From: 20CM-2-55-15 sp964633285
GTDB taxonomy: Bacteria; Acidobacteriota; Terriglobia; 20CM-2-55-15
DNA: 64,000 nt
Assembly (NCBI GenBank): GCA_964633285.1
Contig: CAZWGA010000004.1
Location: 62,001-126,000, forward strand
Direction of reading: 5' to 3'
Numbering within the stretch: the first letter of the stretch is position 1; each line of letters starts with the position of its first letter. The notes under the pieces are model-generated. The model searched no databases and had not been told where the DNA came from. It saw only the letters and a list, made by a program, of their open reading frames with translations. The translations under genes and the position numbers were made by a program. This document shows, one piece after another, positions 32,760 to 42,182 of this stretch.

Positions 32760-33743
32760 TTACGAACGTGCCGGTTTCGCACGCAAAGGCGTTAACACCG
32801 AGGCGTCGGTCGATGTCGCCCAGACATCTGCTGCCACCGGCGCGGTTAATTCGCCAATCTTGACGAGCCTGCCCTGTCCCTGCGCGCTCGCGAACTGTGC
32901 GAAGGTTTCCCGAATCGAGGAATAGCACTCCTCAGCCGGAATAGTGAAAGGAATCGCGGTGTCGTGTCCGATCTGCTTCAGTGTTTCGATCATAAAATCG
33001 CGGGGCAGGCGTTCGTGTACAAAGAAAATGCGCTTCCCAACGTCTTTCCAGGTTTTCGCAGGAATATCGAACGACGAGACGAATCGTTCCCGCAGAGTTT
33101 CATCGAGTGCCCGCAGCGTGTGGAGATTCTGAATCTGGTACGCGGCCGATACTATTTCGTCTGATGGAGTCGCGTTTCGACTCTTTTCCGCTACAGTTCG
33201 AATCTCCTGCTCTGAAATGCCCCGCGCGTTTCGCCAATCGATTTCGTCCGCCCAGCTTTTTTCGTACACTTCCGGAAAGTCCGCTGCGGAAACCGGCTTC
33301 ATGGACCGCTCCGGCCGTTCACGCAACATACGTTCAGCCAGGCGTCCAGGATTTAGTCCGAGTTCACGAATAACGGCATGCTCCGGCTTGCGGGCAAGGC
33401 CACGGTCCGGCGCTGTTGTTGCGGTAAACGAGCCGCCGTCTTCATAGAGTGTAACGAGATCGATCACGATACCGGCGACGGGATGATCGCAAATCACTCC
33501 GTGGATGGAATTCGGGACGTGGACGAAACTCCAGATCGCGACACCGTACAATTCCCGAATCGAGAAGAGCCCCGCAGACTGAAAGCCGCTGTCGATGAGC
33601 GTCCTGGCGATCGGTTGGATCTTGTCGGGTTCGCTCCAGTCGATGGTCTCCCGCCGCTCCAGATGTATTCGGCGCGGGGTTCCGCCGGAAAGTAAGCGAA
33701 CAATTCCCAGCCACTTTCTAATCTTCGAACGGATGGTTCCCAC
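32760..33743 (-). CDS. uncharacterised 327-residue protein
   Basis: Not recognised. No signal peptide or membrane helix is evident. It has a mixed alpha/beta first half and a helical charged second half ending in a short beta part (LVKIGELTAPVAADVW). It lies convergent to the sugar-dehydrogenase gene and 50 bp downstream of the molybdopterin oxidoreductase on the same strand. Continuous reading frame with normal codon use supports that it is real. Confidence 0.72.
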   Translation of the reverse strand: MGTIRSKIRKWLGIVRLLSGGTPRRIHLERRETIDWSEPDKIQPIARTLIDSGFQSAGLFSIRELYGVAIWSFVHVPNSIHGVICDHPVAGIVIDLVTLYEDGGSFTATTAPDRGLARKPEHAVIRELGLNPGRLAERMLRERPERSMKPVSAADFPEVYEKSWADEIDWRNARGISEQEIRTVAEKSRNATPSDEIVSAAYQIQNLHTLRALDETLRERFVSSFDIPAKTWKDVGKRIFFVHERLPRDFMIETLKQIGHDTAIPFTIPAEECYSSIRETFAQFASAQGQGRLVKIGELTAPVAADVWATSTDASVLTPLRAKPARS

Positions 33744-33792
33744 CGTGACCTCGTCATCAGAAGTTCAGAAGTCCTGATTTTCCCGCGAGCCG

Positions 33793-35814
33793 TCAATCCG
33801 CTAATCGTACTTCAACCAGATTGTCGTAAAAGGTGGCGCCTGCGCCGATGTCGGTGAGTTCTTCGGACGTCGTGCTGTTCGCGTTGCGTCCTCCCGGCGC
33901 CAGCTTGTTCCACCAGATCGATGGAGCCGACAAGACGCCGGACCGCGTTCGTTTCGTGATGACGGCCCTGGCCAGAAAACTGCCGCGGTCGTTGAAAACT
34001 TCCACGGGGGCGCCTTCGCAAATGTTTCGTTTCTCCGCGTCGGTTGGATGGATCTCGAGCTTCGGTTCGAATTCCTTCTGGTGAAACAGATTCGCAAAGG
34101 TCGAGTTGAGAAAGTGGTGCGCCGGAGGAGAAATCAGGACCAGCGGAAATCTTCCGGCAAGCTTTGGGTTCGATAAACGGTCTTCGCGCGGCGGGATGTA
34201 CACCGGGAGGGGGTCGAGGTCCTTGAGGCGCTCCGAATAAAACTCGCATTTGCCCGACGGCGTCGGGAAGTTTCCTTCGGCGAAAGGCGCTGCGCCGACG
34301 TTCAGCGAGGCCCATCCGCGTTCCTTCAACTCGTCCAGCCGGACGTTATTCAGACCGTTGAGCGCTTGCTTGACGAGTTCTTCGTCGGAATCGGAAAAAC
34401 ACGAATCCGCCAAACCCATTCGGCCGGCAAGGAGCCGGAAGATTTCAGTATTCGGTTTGCTTTCACCGAGCGGTTCGATCGCCGGAGTGTTCAGCATGGA
34501 ATAGGTGTGGCCGTACGATCGATGAAGGTCGAGATGCTCCAGTTGCGTTGTCGCCGGCAATAACACATCCGCGTAATCCGCGGTGTCCGTCTGAAAATGC
34601 TCGAGCACTACTGTGAACAAGTCTTCCCGTTTTAGTCCTGTGAGGATCCGCTGCTGATTGGGCGCAACCGCTGCAGGGTTGCTGTTGTAAACCACGACGG
34701 CACGGACGGGCGGATCCGCGTTGGTGAGGGCTTCTCCAAACTGGCTCATATTGATGGTGCGGGGAGCTCCCTGGATCATGTCCGGCCGTTCAAGAGCGGG
34801 ATAGTTGTATTTAAAGAATCCGCTCGTACTGAGAATCGCGCCGCCTCCCGGATGCCGCCACGATCCAATGAGCGCGGGCAGGCAGTAAATATTCCGAACC
34901 GCCATCCCTCCGCCCGCGTGGCGTTGCAAGCCGTAATTCACACGAATGAACGCGGGGGAGTTTGTGGCGTATTCATGAGTGAGGCGTTCGATGGTGCTTT
35001 CGGGAAGCCCCGTGATCTCGCTCACGCGCGACGGCGGATATTCCAGAACGCGTTTCTGCAGGTGTTCGAAACCCAGCGTGTAACGGTCGATGTAATCCTG
35101 ATCCTGAAGACCGTCGCGAATGATGATGTGCATCATCGCAAGCGCGAGGGCGCCGTCCGTTCCGGGCATGATCGCGATGTGTTCGTCGGATCTTTCGCCG
35201 GTTCGAGTGAGCAGAGGATCGATCGTTACGATCTTCGCTCCCTGTGACCGCGCTTTCAGGATGTATCGCCAGAGATGAATATTCGAAGTGATGATGTTGG
35301 ATCCCCAGATGAGGATGTATTTTGCCTGATCGACCGTTTCCGGATTCGTGCCGACAGACGCTCCAACGGTGTATCGCATGCCGAACATGCCGGCTGTCGA
35401 ACAAATCGTGCGATCGAGAAGCGAGGCTCCGATGCGATGAAAGAAACGGCGATCCATGCTGCCGCCCTGGAGCAATCCCATCGTTCCGGCATAGCTGTAC
35501 GGAAGAATCGATTCGGGATTTTCTTTCGCAATCGAGCTGAGATTCGCAGCGATGGTGTCCAATGCCTCATCCCATGAAATGCGTTCGAACCGCCCTTCGC
35601 CTTTGCGGCCCGTGCGCTTCATCGGATAAAGAAGACGGTCCGGATGATAAGTGCGTTTCTCGTAATGCGCGACTTTCACGCACAGTCCTCCGTGCGTATA
35701 CGGATTCGCCGAATCCCCTTTGACGCGGACTGCCCGGCCGTTCTCATCCACTTCGACCAGCATCGCGCACGTGTCCGGGCAATCATGAGGACAAACCGCT
35801 CGAACGATCTTCAT
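33793..35814 (-). CDS. molybdopterin oxidoreductase (DMSO-reductase family)
   Basis: 673 residues. N-terminal [4Fe-4S] ligands in CPHDCPDTC and GGLCVK (C-x3-C-x3-C-x27-C), then SWDEALD, WGSNIITSN and the cofactor-binding PATTQLEHLD and NGLQ-like segments through the dinucleotide-binding C-terminus. No Tat signal, so it is cytoplasmic. Likely binds Mo/W-bisMGD; substrate unknown. Overlaps the deoxyhypusine-synthase-like gene by 4 bases, so the two are cotranscribed. Confidence 0.93.
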   Translation of the reverse strand: MKIVRAVCPHDCPDTCAMLVEVDENGRAVRVKGDSANPYTHGGLCVKVAHYEKRTYHPDRLLYPMKRTGRKGEGRFERISWDEALDTIAANLSSIAKENPESILPYSYAGTMGLLQGGSMDRRFFHRIGASLLDRTICSTAGMFGMRYTVGASVGTNPETVDQAKYILIWGSNIITSNIHLWRYILKARSQGAKIVTIDPLLTRTGERSDEHIAIMPGTDGALALAMMHIIIRDGLQDQDYIDRYTLGFEHLQKRVLEYPPSRVSEITGLPESTIERLTHEYATNSPAFIRVNYGLQRHAGGGMAVRNIYCLPALIGSWRHPGGGAILSTSGFFKYNYPALERPDMIQGAPRTINMSQFGEALTNADPPVRAVVVYNSNPAAVAPNQQRILTGLKREDLFTVVLEHFQTDTADYADVLLPATTQLEHLDLHRSYGHTYSMLNTPAIEPLGESKPNTEIFRLLAGRMGLADSCFSDSDEELVKQALNGLNNVRLDELKERGWASLNVGAAPFAEGNFPTPSGKCEFYSERLKDLDPLPVYIPPREDRLSNPKLAGRFPLVLISPPAHHFLNSTFANLFHQKEFEPKLEIHPTDAEKRNICEGAPVEVFNDRGSFLARAVITKRTRSGVLSAPSIWWNKLAPGGRNANSTTSEELTDIGAGATFYDNLVEVRLAD

Positions 35815-36914
35815 ATTTTCAAGTTCCCCGTCTTTGCTGCCGCTTTCTTCATCGAACTCACAAGCTCTTCCCGCATTTGATAAAGCTTCTTAAGCTTTCG
35901 TGGTTTTCTTTTCGCCATCGCATATGCCGTCAGCAGCGGCAAAGCGACCGTCGAATCCAGATAGCAAACGACCGTATCCGGCAGACGTTCGGGGTCGACC
36001 TTCCCCCAGGTCACGGCCTCCGCGGGTGTCGCACCGGAAAGTCCGCCGGTATCCATTCGCGCATCCGTGAACTGCAGGTAGTAATCATGGCCGCGTTCGT
36101 CGAGGCCGAGTACTTCCTGAATCTGCGGCTCGGTTTGAAGGACGAAGTTCTTCGGTGAACCGCCGCCGATGATCAGCAGGGCGCTCTTCTGCTTGCTCTT
36201 CTTTGCGCCGTACACGATCGCCGCAGTTTCGTTGACGTCCGCGTTTACGTCGAACTGGAGCTTGTTGCCTTCAAGGGCCTTCGCCGCGACATTCATGCCG
36301 ATGGAACTGTCACCCGGTGACGATGTGTAAATCGGCACATCGAGTTCGTGCGCCGCGCCGAGCAGGGACTTATCTTTCAATTTGAGGACGCGGCTTCGTT
36401 CCAGAACATACTTGCCGGCCAAATGATGAAACTCCGCGGTGCTCATGGTCCGCTGAAATTCAGGACCGCTGATGATTTCACGGAAGAACTCATCGGTCTT
36501 CAGGAGCACGTCGTACTGAAAGAAGATATCGTAAATGCGCACGACGCCTTGCTCACGCAGGATCCGGTCATCGAGATTGTGCAAGCCCCGGCGCATTTCG
36601 AGACCAATGCCGAAGTGGGTGTCGTGATAAAGATTGGCGCCTGTCGAAACCATCCAATCCACAAAGCCGGCGCGCATCAAAGGAATGATGGCGGCCATGC
36701 CGATGCCTGCCGGCGTCATTGCGCCGGACAGACTCATTCCGACGGTGACGTCGTCGTCGAGAATCTTTTCGGTGAAGATCTGGCACGCTTCCCGAAATCG
36801 CGCCGCGTTGTAGGCGTTGAAAGTTTTGTCGATGAGATCGACGATCGAGATTTTCGCATCGATGGCCGGCGGCTCGATGCGCTGTCCGTGAAGAAACCGG
36901 CTTTTGTTCTTCAT
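35811..36914 (-). CDS. deoxyhypusine-synthase-like protein
   Basis: 367 residues of the DHS fold. NAD-site MSLSGAMTPAGIG, TGANLYHD, and the Lys-containing SGATPAEAVTWGKV that supplies the catalytic lysine in eukaryotic DHS. Bacteria have no eIF5A, so members in bacteria may act as homospermidine synthase or in another spermidine-linked reaction; the aguA-aguB genes in the same window make putrescine. TAGAAT lies 10 bp before the ATG with no Shine-Dalgarno, so it may be leaderless. Confidence 0.85.
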   Translation of the reverse strand: MKNKSRFLHGQRIEPPAIDAKISIVDLIDKTFNAYNAARFREACQIFTEKILDDDVTVGMSLSGAMTPAGIGMAAIIPLMRAGFVDWMVSTGANLYHDTHFGIGLEMRRGLHNLDDRILREQGVVRIYDIFFQYDVLLKTDEFFREIISGPEFQRTMSTAEFHHLAGKYVLERSRVLKLKDKSLLGAAHELDVPIYTSSPGDSSIGMNVAAKALEGNKLQFDVNADVNETAAIVYGAKKSKQKSALLIIGGGSPKNFVLQTEPQIQEVLGLDERGHDYYLQFTDARMDTGGLSGATPAEAVTWGKVDPERLPDTVVCYLDSTVALPLLTAYAMAKRKPRKLKKLYQMREELVSSMKKAAAKTGNLKI

Positions 36915-36944
36915 TGCGGAAATTATTCTAACCGAATAGTCCCT

Positions 36945-37063
36945 TCAACGTTGCTCAAGTGCAGCCGGCTTCCAGTTGAGAATGAGCGTAATGGCGCGAC
37001 GGAGGCGTCAGTGGAGACACGGCTGTTGAGCAGGAACTGCTGATCCGTAAAGGTAATCGTCAT
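36945..37063 (-). pseudogene. remnant of a second kinase/propeller gene (start and tail only)
   Basis: The ATG at 37063 overlaps the stop of the intact kinase (ATGA). It begins ATGACGATTACC, identical over 14 bases with the start of the intact gene at 39681, then jumps straight to tail sequence: DQQFLLNS matches GQRFLINS, and after a frameshift RRAITLILNWKPAALEQ matches the end ITLVLNWHPKP. So a neighbouring paralogue has lost its middle and has a shifted frame before the stop at 36945. About 2.5 kb must have been deleted. Confidence 0.7.
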
Positions 37064-39681
37064 GGTTTCGGATGCCAGTTGAGGACGAGTGTGATCGGTG
37101 AAGTAAGGACATCCTGCAGGAGGCTGTTGATGAGGAAGCGTTGCCCGTCGGCGGCCACCATGTATTGGTGCCGGATGCTCCCCACGGCGCCGCCGACAAT
37201 GCGTGTGCGGAAGAGTGCCTGTGGTGTGCCGACTTCGGCAGTGAGTTTGCTGGAGTCGAGACGAATCGGAACTGCCATCAACTGGCCATCGAGCGCGATA
37301 TAAAACAACTCTTTGCCATCTCCACGCCACCGGACTTGTGCTCCCCCATTCGTTGACACTCGCGTTTTGGCTCCGGCGCCGGGGAACGGCTGGACATAAA
37401 TTTCCGCGCGTGCGGTTTCATTCGATCGATATGCGATCCATTTTCCATCCGGTGAAAACTGCCCCTCCCTTTCATCTGCCGACGTCTGGACAACCGGAAA
37501 TGGTTTTCGGTCGTCCATGGACAGAGCCCAAATGTCACTCCCTGTCCTGGAGTCAAAGGTTGTGTAAAGAAGAAAACGGTTATCCGGTGACAAATCGTTT
37601 GGCGCGCTGCCGTTGGGCGTGGCGAAAATCAGTTCCTCATTGCCTGTGCCATCTGCCGGTTTCTGGTACAGATCGAAGCTCCCTTTGTGGTTCGAGTTGA
37701 ATAAGATCCTCCGCCCGTCATGTGACCATATCGGATAGTTATGATGGGTCGTGTCGGAAGTGAATCGCTGTAATACTCCGCGATCGAGTTCAAGCTTCCA
37801 GATGTCATTCACGCCGTTCGAAGTCCTGTTCAGAACCACACGCCGCCCATCCGGCGAGAGTTCACCGGCAAAGGGAGAGGCCGTATCGGGACCACCGGCT
37901 TTCCCAACCTCTTTTCCGTTCCTGTCGAACCAGACAAATTGGCGCTGATCGTTCTCCGCGTTTGACCGATACGCCAGGAGGCCGGCTGCTGAAACCGAGA
38001 CAGGGGCTCCGTTGCTTTGGTCCGCGGCTACTCGTTCGGCTACAGGAAACGGACTGCCGCTAAAAGAAAGTTTGTTGACGTCAAATTTCTGCGCAAAAAG
38101 AGTTTCCTGCCGCACAAAGAAAATGTGCTGCATTGAATAACCAGCGAAAGCATCCGCATCGGTCAGTCGCTGCACCATTGGATTGTCGAGCGATGCAACA
38201 TACACTCCGCGTGCTTCCGGCGTTCCTTGAACGTAAAACAGGAAATGGATGCGGTCTGGAAGGAATTGCATGAAACGATGACTCGATTGTCCCGGTTCCG
38301 TCTTCGTTATCGCCTTCCTGTTTGCTCCGCCCTCCGTAACGGCAAAGATCGGACCACTTGAAGTTGGAGTGAACAAAATGACGCCATCAGAGTTCCATGC
38401 GCCGCCACGCGGACTCGGGGCATCCGCAAGGGCGGTGGCCGCTCCGCCGGCAATGTCGATTCGCTTGAGCTTTCCATCAGCGAAAAAACCAACGGAGCGG
38501 CTGTCTGGCGACCAGAAGGGATAGATGGCGCCGTCCGTTCCGCCCAGTGTCCTCGTCGCGACCGAGTCGAGGAGTCGCAGCCAGAGTTTTGGTTGACCGT
38601 CAGAAGCGGAGACAAAAACGAGCTTCAGACCGTCGGGCGCAATTGCAAAGGACACAGGATCAGCCGCGACTGTGTTGATTTCGAGCCGCATCTCGTTTGC
38701 CGGAGAACGCGGGTGGAGTGATCCAACTATCAGCGCCGCAATCATCGATGCGGTGAGCACGGTAACCGCTGCGATCCATACCCATCGCTCACGGTTCGAT
38801 TTCACAACGATGGCCGGCGCGCTCTCGTCAGGTCTTTCGCGCAGTTCCAGCAACACAGCACCGGCATCGCGCAATCGGCGCCGTCGATCCTTTTCGAGAC
38901 AGCGTCGCAGGAGGCGGCGAATATGGGCGGGCACATCCGGGGGCAATGCGTTCCAGTCCGGTTCGCCTCTGACAATCGCGCCGAGAATGTCTGTTACGGT
39001 TTCGCCCTCGAAAGTCTTCCGTCCGGTCAGTATTTCGTAAAGAACGCAGGCGAACGCCCACGTGTCGGTGCCGCGATCCACAGTCTTCCCGCGTGCCTGT
39101 TCGGGCGACATGTAAGACGCCGTGCCCATGATGACTCCTGGCGTTGTGCCTCCGATCAGCGTTGGCGAGTGTGATGCAACCGCAGACGCACCCGGCGACA
39201 GTTCCCACATTTTCGCCAACCCAAAGTCCAGGACCTTTACTTTGCCATCCGGTGCGATCTTGATATTGGCGGGCTTCAAGTCTCGATGAACGATGCCGCG
39301 TTCGTGCGCAGCTTCGAGAGCCTCCGCGGTCTGTTGAGCAATATCGAGCGATTCATCCAGCGGCAATGGTCCGCGCGCAATCCGGTCCGCAAGCGTTTCG
39401 CCTTCGACCAGTTCCATCACGAGGAATCGCGAGCCTTCCTGTTCCACAACGTCATAAATCCCTGCGATGTTCTGGTGATTTAACGATGCCAATACTTCAG
39501 CTTCACGCTGGAATCGCGCGACGCGATCGAAGTCTCGAGAGAATTCGTCGGGCAAAACTTTGATCGCGACATCGCGCTTCAACTTCGTGTCGTGCGCGCG
39601 GAAGACTCGGCCCATGCCGCCTTCGCCGAGCAGCGAGGCGATCTGATACGAACCGAGTTTCGTGCCCGAGGTAATCGTCAT
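37060..39681 (-). CDS. Ser/Thr protein kinase with C-terminal beta-propeller
   Basis: 873 residues. Hanks kinase (about 10-275): GEGGMGRVFRA, VAIKVLP, HRDLKPANI, DFGLAK, SYMSPEQ. Membrane helix near 300-320 (RWVWIAAVTVLTASMIAAL). The rest is WD40/PD40 propeller repeats of the TolB-like type (SPDGRRVVL, SHDGRRILF, SPDNRFLLY). This is the usual acidobacterial kinase layout, with a periplasmic sensor propeller. TTAGAT lies 10 bp before the ATG on the minus strand. A divergent M24 gene starts 32 bp away. Confidence 0.94.
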   Translation of the reverse strand: MTITSGTKLGSYQIASLLGEGGMGRVFRAHDTKLKRDVAIKVLPDEFSRDFDRVARFQREAEVLASLNHQNIAGIYDVVEQEGSRFLVMELVEGETLADRIARGPLPLDESLDIAQQTAEALEAAHERGIVHRDLKPANIKIAPDGKVKVLDFGLAKMWELSPGASAVASHSPTLIGGTTPGVIMGTASYMSPEQARGKTVDRGTDTWAFACVLYEILTGRKTFEGETVTDILGAIVRGEPDWNALPPDVPAHIRRLLRRCLEKDRRRRLRDAGAVLLELRERPDESAPAIVVKSNRERWVWIAAVTVLTASMIAALIVGSLHPRSPANEMRLEINTVAADPVSFAIAPDGLKLVFVSASDGQPKLWLRLLDSVATRTLGGTDGAIYPFWSPDSRSVGFFADGKLKRIDIAGGAATALADAPSPRGGAWNSDGVILFTPTSSGPIFAVTEGGANRKAITKTEPGQSSHRFMQFLPDRIHFLFYVQGTPEARGVYVASLDNPMVQRLTDADAFAGYSMQHIFFVRQETLFAQKFDVNKLSFSGSPFPVAERVAADQSNGAPVSVSAAGLLAYRSNAENDQRQFVWFDRNGKEVGKAGGPDTASPFAGELSPDGRRVVLNRTSNGVNDIWKLELDRGVLQRFTSDTTHHNYPIWSHDGRRILFNSNHKGSFDLYQKPADGTGNEELIFATPNGSAPNDLSPDNRFLLYTTFDSRTGSDIWALSMDDRKPFPVVQTSADEREGQFSPDGKWIAYRSNETARAEIYVQPFPGAGAKTRVSTNGGAQVRWRGDGKELFYIALDGQLMAVPIRLDSSKLTAEVGTPQALFRTRIVGGAVGSIRHQYMVAADGQRFLINSLLQDVLTSPITLVLNWHPKP

Positions 39682-39701
39682 GTGCGGGGCAATCTAACGC
39701 A

Positions 39702-39707
39702 TATAAT
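39702..39707 (+). promoter_or_regulatory. -10 box, leaderless M24 gene
   Basis: TATAAT, then GTTCGA, then ATG at 39714. On the other strand the kinase -10 (TTAGAT) overlaps the same 32-bp intergenic region, so the two divergent promoters interlock. Confidence 0.6.
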
Positions 39708-39713
39708 GTTCGA

Positions 39714-40907
39714 ATGGCAAACGAAGCACATATCGAAACACTCCAGAAGGCATTACAGCAGGACAAACTTGACGGCTGGTTGTTTTATGGTTTTCGCGGC
39801 AGCGATCCCATCGCCGAAAACATCCTGAGACTGGACCACGCGAAGTTCACAACGCGTCGCTGGTTTTATTTTTTACCGGCAAAAGGCACACCGCAGAAGA
39901 TCGTTCATGCGATCGAACCCGCCACGCTCGATGGTTTGCCCGGCAATAAACGTGTTTACCTTCCGTGGCAGCAATTGCACCAGCAGTTGCGCGAGTCGCT
40001 GGCTGGCATGAAGAAAGTAGCGATGCAGTACTCACCGATGAATACGCTTCCTTATATCTCACGAGTTGATGCGGGAACCGTCGAATTGGTTCGTAGTTTT
40101 GGCACGGAAGTGGTGACTTCCGCCGATCTCGTTCAGGTTTTTGAAGCCGTCTGGAGCGACACGCAACTCGACACTCATCTGTATGCGGCAAAGCACATGA
40201 GAGAGATCGTCGATGAGATCGTGAAGGAAGTCGGAAGGCGCGTTCGCGATAACGTCACTGTCAACGAAATGGAGATTCAGGACTTCATCGTGAAGCAGTA
40301 CGACCGGCGCGGTCTCACGGCGGGACATCCTCCCATTGTTGCGATCAACGCCCATAGCGCCGATCCTCACTACGCTCCGAATGCTGAAGACAATTTGCCC
40401 ATGAGAAAAGGCGACTTTCTTCTTGTCGATATGTGGTCGAAACGCCTGGTGCCTCACGCCGTCTACGATGACATCACGTGGACCTTCTTCATTGGGGAAA
40501 GCGTTCCCTCCGAACATCAAAAGATTTTTAACATTGTTTGCAATGGACGCGACGCGGCAATCAACGCGGCAAAGAAATTGTATCCGGGCAGTGATGTTTT
40601 GTACGGCTGGCAAATCGACGACGAAGCCCGCAAGTCCATCACGAACGCGGGGTACGGTGAATTCTTTCTGCATCGCACCGGACACTCGATTCATGAAGAA
40701 GTGCACGGCAACGGCGCCAACATCGATAATCTGGAGACCCAGGACAATCGACGCCTGATGGCGCGTACCTGCTTCTCGATCGAACCCGGCGTTTACCTGA
40801 AAGGGAACTTCGGCGTCCGCAGTGAAGTGGATATGTATCTTTCCGAGACGGAAGCTACCGTGACAGGGCTTCCCATACAAACTGAAGTCATACCAATTCT
40901 GAAGTAA
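39714..40907 (+). CDS. M24-family aminopeptidase (Xaa-Pro type)
   Basis: 397 residues. N-terminal creatinase-like domain and a pita-bread catalytic domain with the metal ligands in LLVDMW, YDDITWTF, HRTGHSIHEEVHG and SIEPGVYL. Releases an N-terminal residue before proline, or a related dipeptidase activity. Its stop lies at the edge of the palindromic element that follows. Confidence 0.9.
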   Translation: MANEAHIETLQKALQQDKLDGWLFYGFRGSDPIAENILRLDHAKFTTRRWFYFLPAKGTPQKIVHAIEPATLDGLPGNKRVYLPWQQLHQQLRESLAGMKKVAMQYSPMNTLPYISRVDAGTVELVRSFGTEVVTSADLVQVFEAVWSDTQLDTHLYAAKHMREIVDEIVKEVGRRVRDNVTVNEMEIQDFIVKQYDRRGLTAGHPPIVAINAHSADPHYAPNAEDNLPMRKGDFLLVDMWSKRLVPHAVYDDITWTFFIGESVPSEHQKIFNIVCNGRDAAINAAKKLYPGSDVLYGWQIDDEARKSITNAGYGEFFLHRTGHSIHEEVHGNGANIDNLETQDNRRLMARTCFSIEPGVYLKGNFGVRSEVDMYLSETEATVTGLPIQTEVIPILK

Positions 40908-40987
40908 TTCTGTGGCAGGGAACCAAATCACCCAAATTGCGAAAAAACTCTCTGAATTAGGTAATTTGGTTCCCTGCCGCAGAATTT
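40906..40987. repeat. palindromic dispersed element, copy 1
   Basis: About 82 bp. Left arm from AATTCTGTGGCAGGGAACC AAATCACC, right arm GGTAATTTGGTTCCCTGCCGCAGAATT; the arms are near-perfect inverted copies over about 27 bp, with two mismatches, around an AT-rich centre. A sister copy occurs at 54988-55070. It starts inside the last codon of the M24 gene, so it may also terminate that transcript. Confidence 0.85.
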
Positions 40988-41000
40988 CATGGAGGGAGCA

Positions 41001-41687
41001 ATGAGAACAGTTCTGGTTACGGCGGTGGTACTCGTCGCGATCGTTGTGCCGGCGAGCGCGGTTGACGACAAGGTTGCGGATCGGCTTTGGGAAGCTTCGA
41101 AAGTCGTGGATGAATTGATCAAGGCGCCGGATTCCGACATTCCGAAAGACATACTCAAGCGGGCCGAGTGTGTCGCGGTTATTCCCGGATTGAAGAAAGC
41201 GGCATTCGGCATCGGTGGCCAGTTGGGCAAGGGCGCCGTGTCGTGCAAGAAGGACGGCGGCAAAGGCCCCTTCGGTCCGCCGGCAATGATCGCAATCAAG
41301 GGCGGCAGTTTTGGTTTTCAACTCGGCGCACAGGAGACGGATGTTGTGATGTTATTCATGACGCCCGACAGTCTGAAGCATCTGCTTCGCGACAAAGTCA
41401 CGCTGGGCGTGGACGCGTCGGCAGCGGGCGGTCCCAAAGGCAGGGAAGCGTCCGCGGAAACCAACGCCACAATGCGATCTGAGATTCTGACGTACTCACG
41501 GGCGCGTGGAGCGTTTGCAGGAATCTCGCTGAAAGGCGCTGTTCTCAGTCCCGACAAAGACGCGAACAAGAGTCTCTACAATCGAAACGTCGAAGCTCGG
41601 GACATCGTGGAGAAGGGCAGCGTCGCGATGCCGGAACCCGCCCGGAAGTTTGTCGAGTCGGTTTCCAAAGCGAGTTCGGCAAAGTAA
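41001..41687 (+). CDS. secreted SYLF-domain (Ysc84-like) protein
   Basis: 228 residues. Signal peptide (VLVTAVVLVAIVVPASA) from the ATG with GGAGGGAG upstream; then a SYLF domain with CVAVIPGLKKAAFGIGGQ and GSFGFQLGAQETDVVMLFM, the lipid-binding family. It is expected in the periplasm or attached to the outer membrane. Earlier start at 40989 is rejected because it overlaps the ribosome site. Confidence 0.9.
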   Translation: MRTVLVTAVVLVAIVVPASAVDDKVADRLWEASKVVDELIKAPDSDIPKDILKRAECVAVIPGLKKAAFGIGGQLGKGAVSCKKDGGKGPFGPPAMIAIKGGSFGFQLGAQETDVVMLFMTPDSLKHLLRDKVTLGVDASAAGGPKGREASAETNATMRSEILTYSRARGAFAGISLKGAVLSPDKDANKSLYNRNVEARDIVEKGSVAMPEPARKFVESVSKASSAK

Positions 41688-41691
41688 GAAT

Positions 41692-42111
41692 TTACTGAAG
41701 ACGTTTCGGCAGTCTTTGTTGCTGGTCGGGAGTCAACAGGCTTTTCACTCCCGATTGGTAGCGTTGATTGATATCGCGGGAGCGCCCTCTCGTATCCCGG
41801 AGCGCTAATGTTGCATTACCGATCTCTGATGGGTTCGGATTCGGTTGCTGCAATAACTGCCGCAACGCCTGTCTCTTCTGCTGGACTTCCTGTTGCAGAG
41901 ACTCCATTTCCTTGCGCCGGTTCTCCTGAAGAGCATGGATTCCGTTGAGTTGAGAATCCGACAGATTCAACCTCTGCTGAATTCTGTCCATGCGCCGCGA
42001 TGCGATTTCGGCTTGCCGCGCCGCGCGGCGATTTGCAGGGCGTTGAGCTGAAACGATGGTCGCGCCCAACATGCTGATTGCTGCTAAGGTGATGATTATT
42101 CGTCGAAACAT
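41692..42111 (-). CDS. secreted Spy/CpxP-like protein
   Basis: 139 residues. Signal peptide (IIITLAAISMLGATIVSA), then an all-helical Arg/Gln-rich body with LNLSDSQLNGIHALQENRRKEM and SLLTPDQQQRL, resembling the LTxxQ motifs of Spy/CpxP periplasmic chaperones. GGGGAGAAAGAGAG precedes the ATG at 42111. Convergent to the SYLF gene by 4 bp. Confidence 0.8.
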   Translation of the reverse strand: MFRRIIITLAAISMLGATIVSAQRPANRRAARQAEIASRRMDRIQQRLNLSDSQLNGIHALQENRRKEMESLQQEVQQKRQALRQLLQQPNPNPSEIGNATLALRDTRGRSRDINQRYQSGVKSLLTPDQQQRLPKRLQ

Positions 42112-42182
42112 ACTCTCTCTTTCTCCCCTTTCAATCAGCCTCAATAGACAGGGCCCTCTTTTGAAGGTTTAAAATAGCTCAT

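Noticed and set aside
31852..32928. minus-strand frame of 358 codons
   Set aside because: Antisense to the sugar dehydrogenase; no motif or start signal.
40059..41321. minus-strand frame of 420 codons
   Set aside because: Crosses the palindromic element and is antisense to the M24 and SYLF genes.
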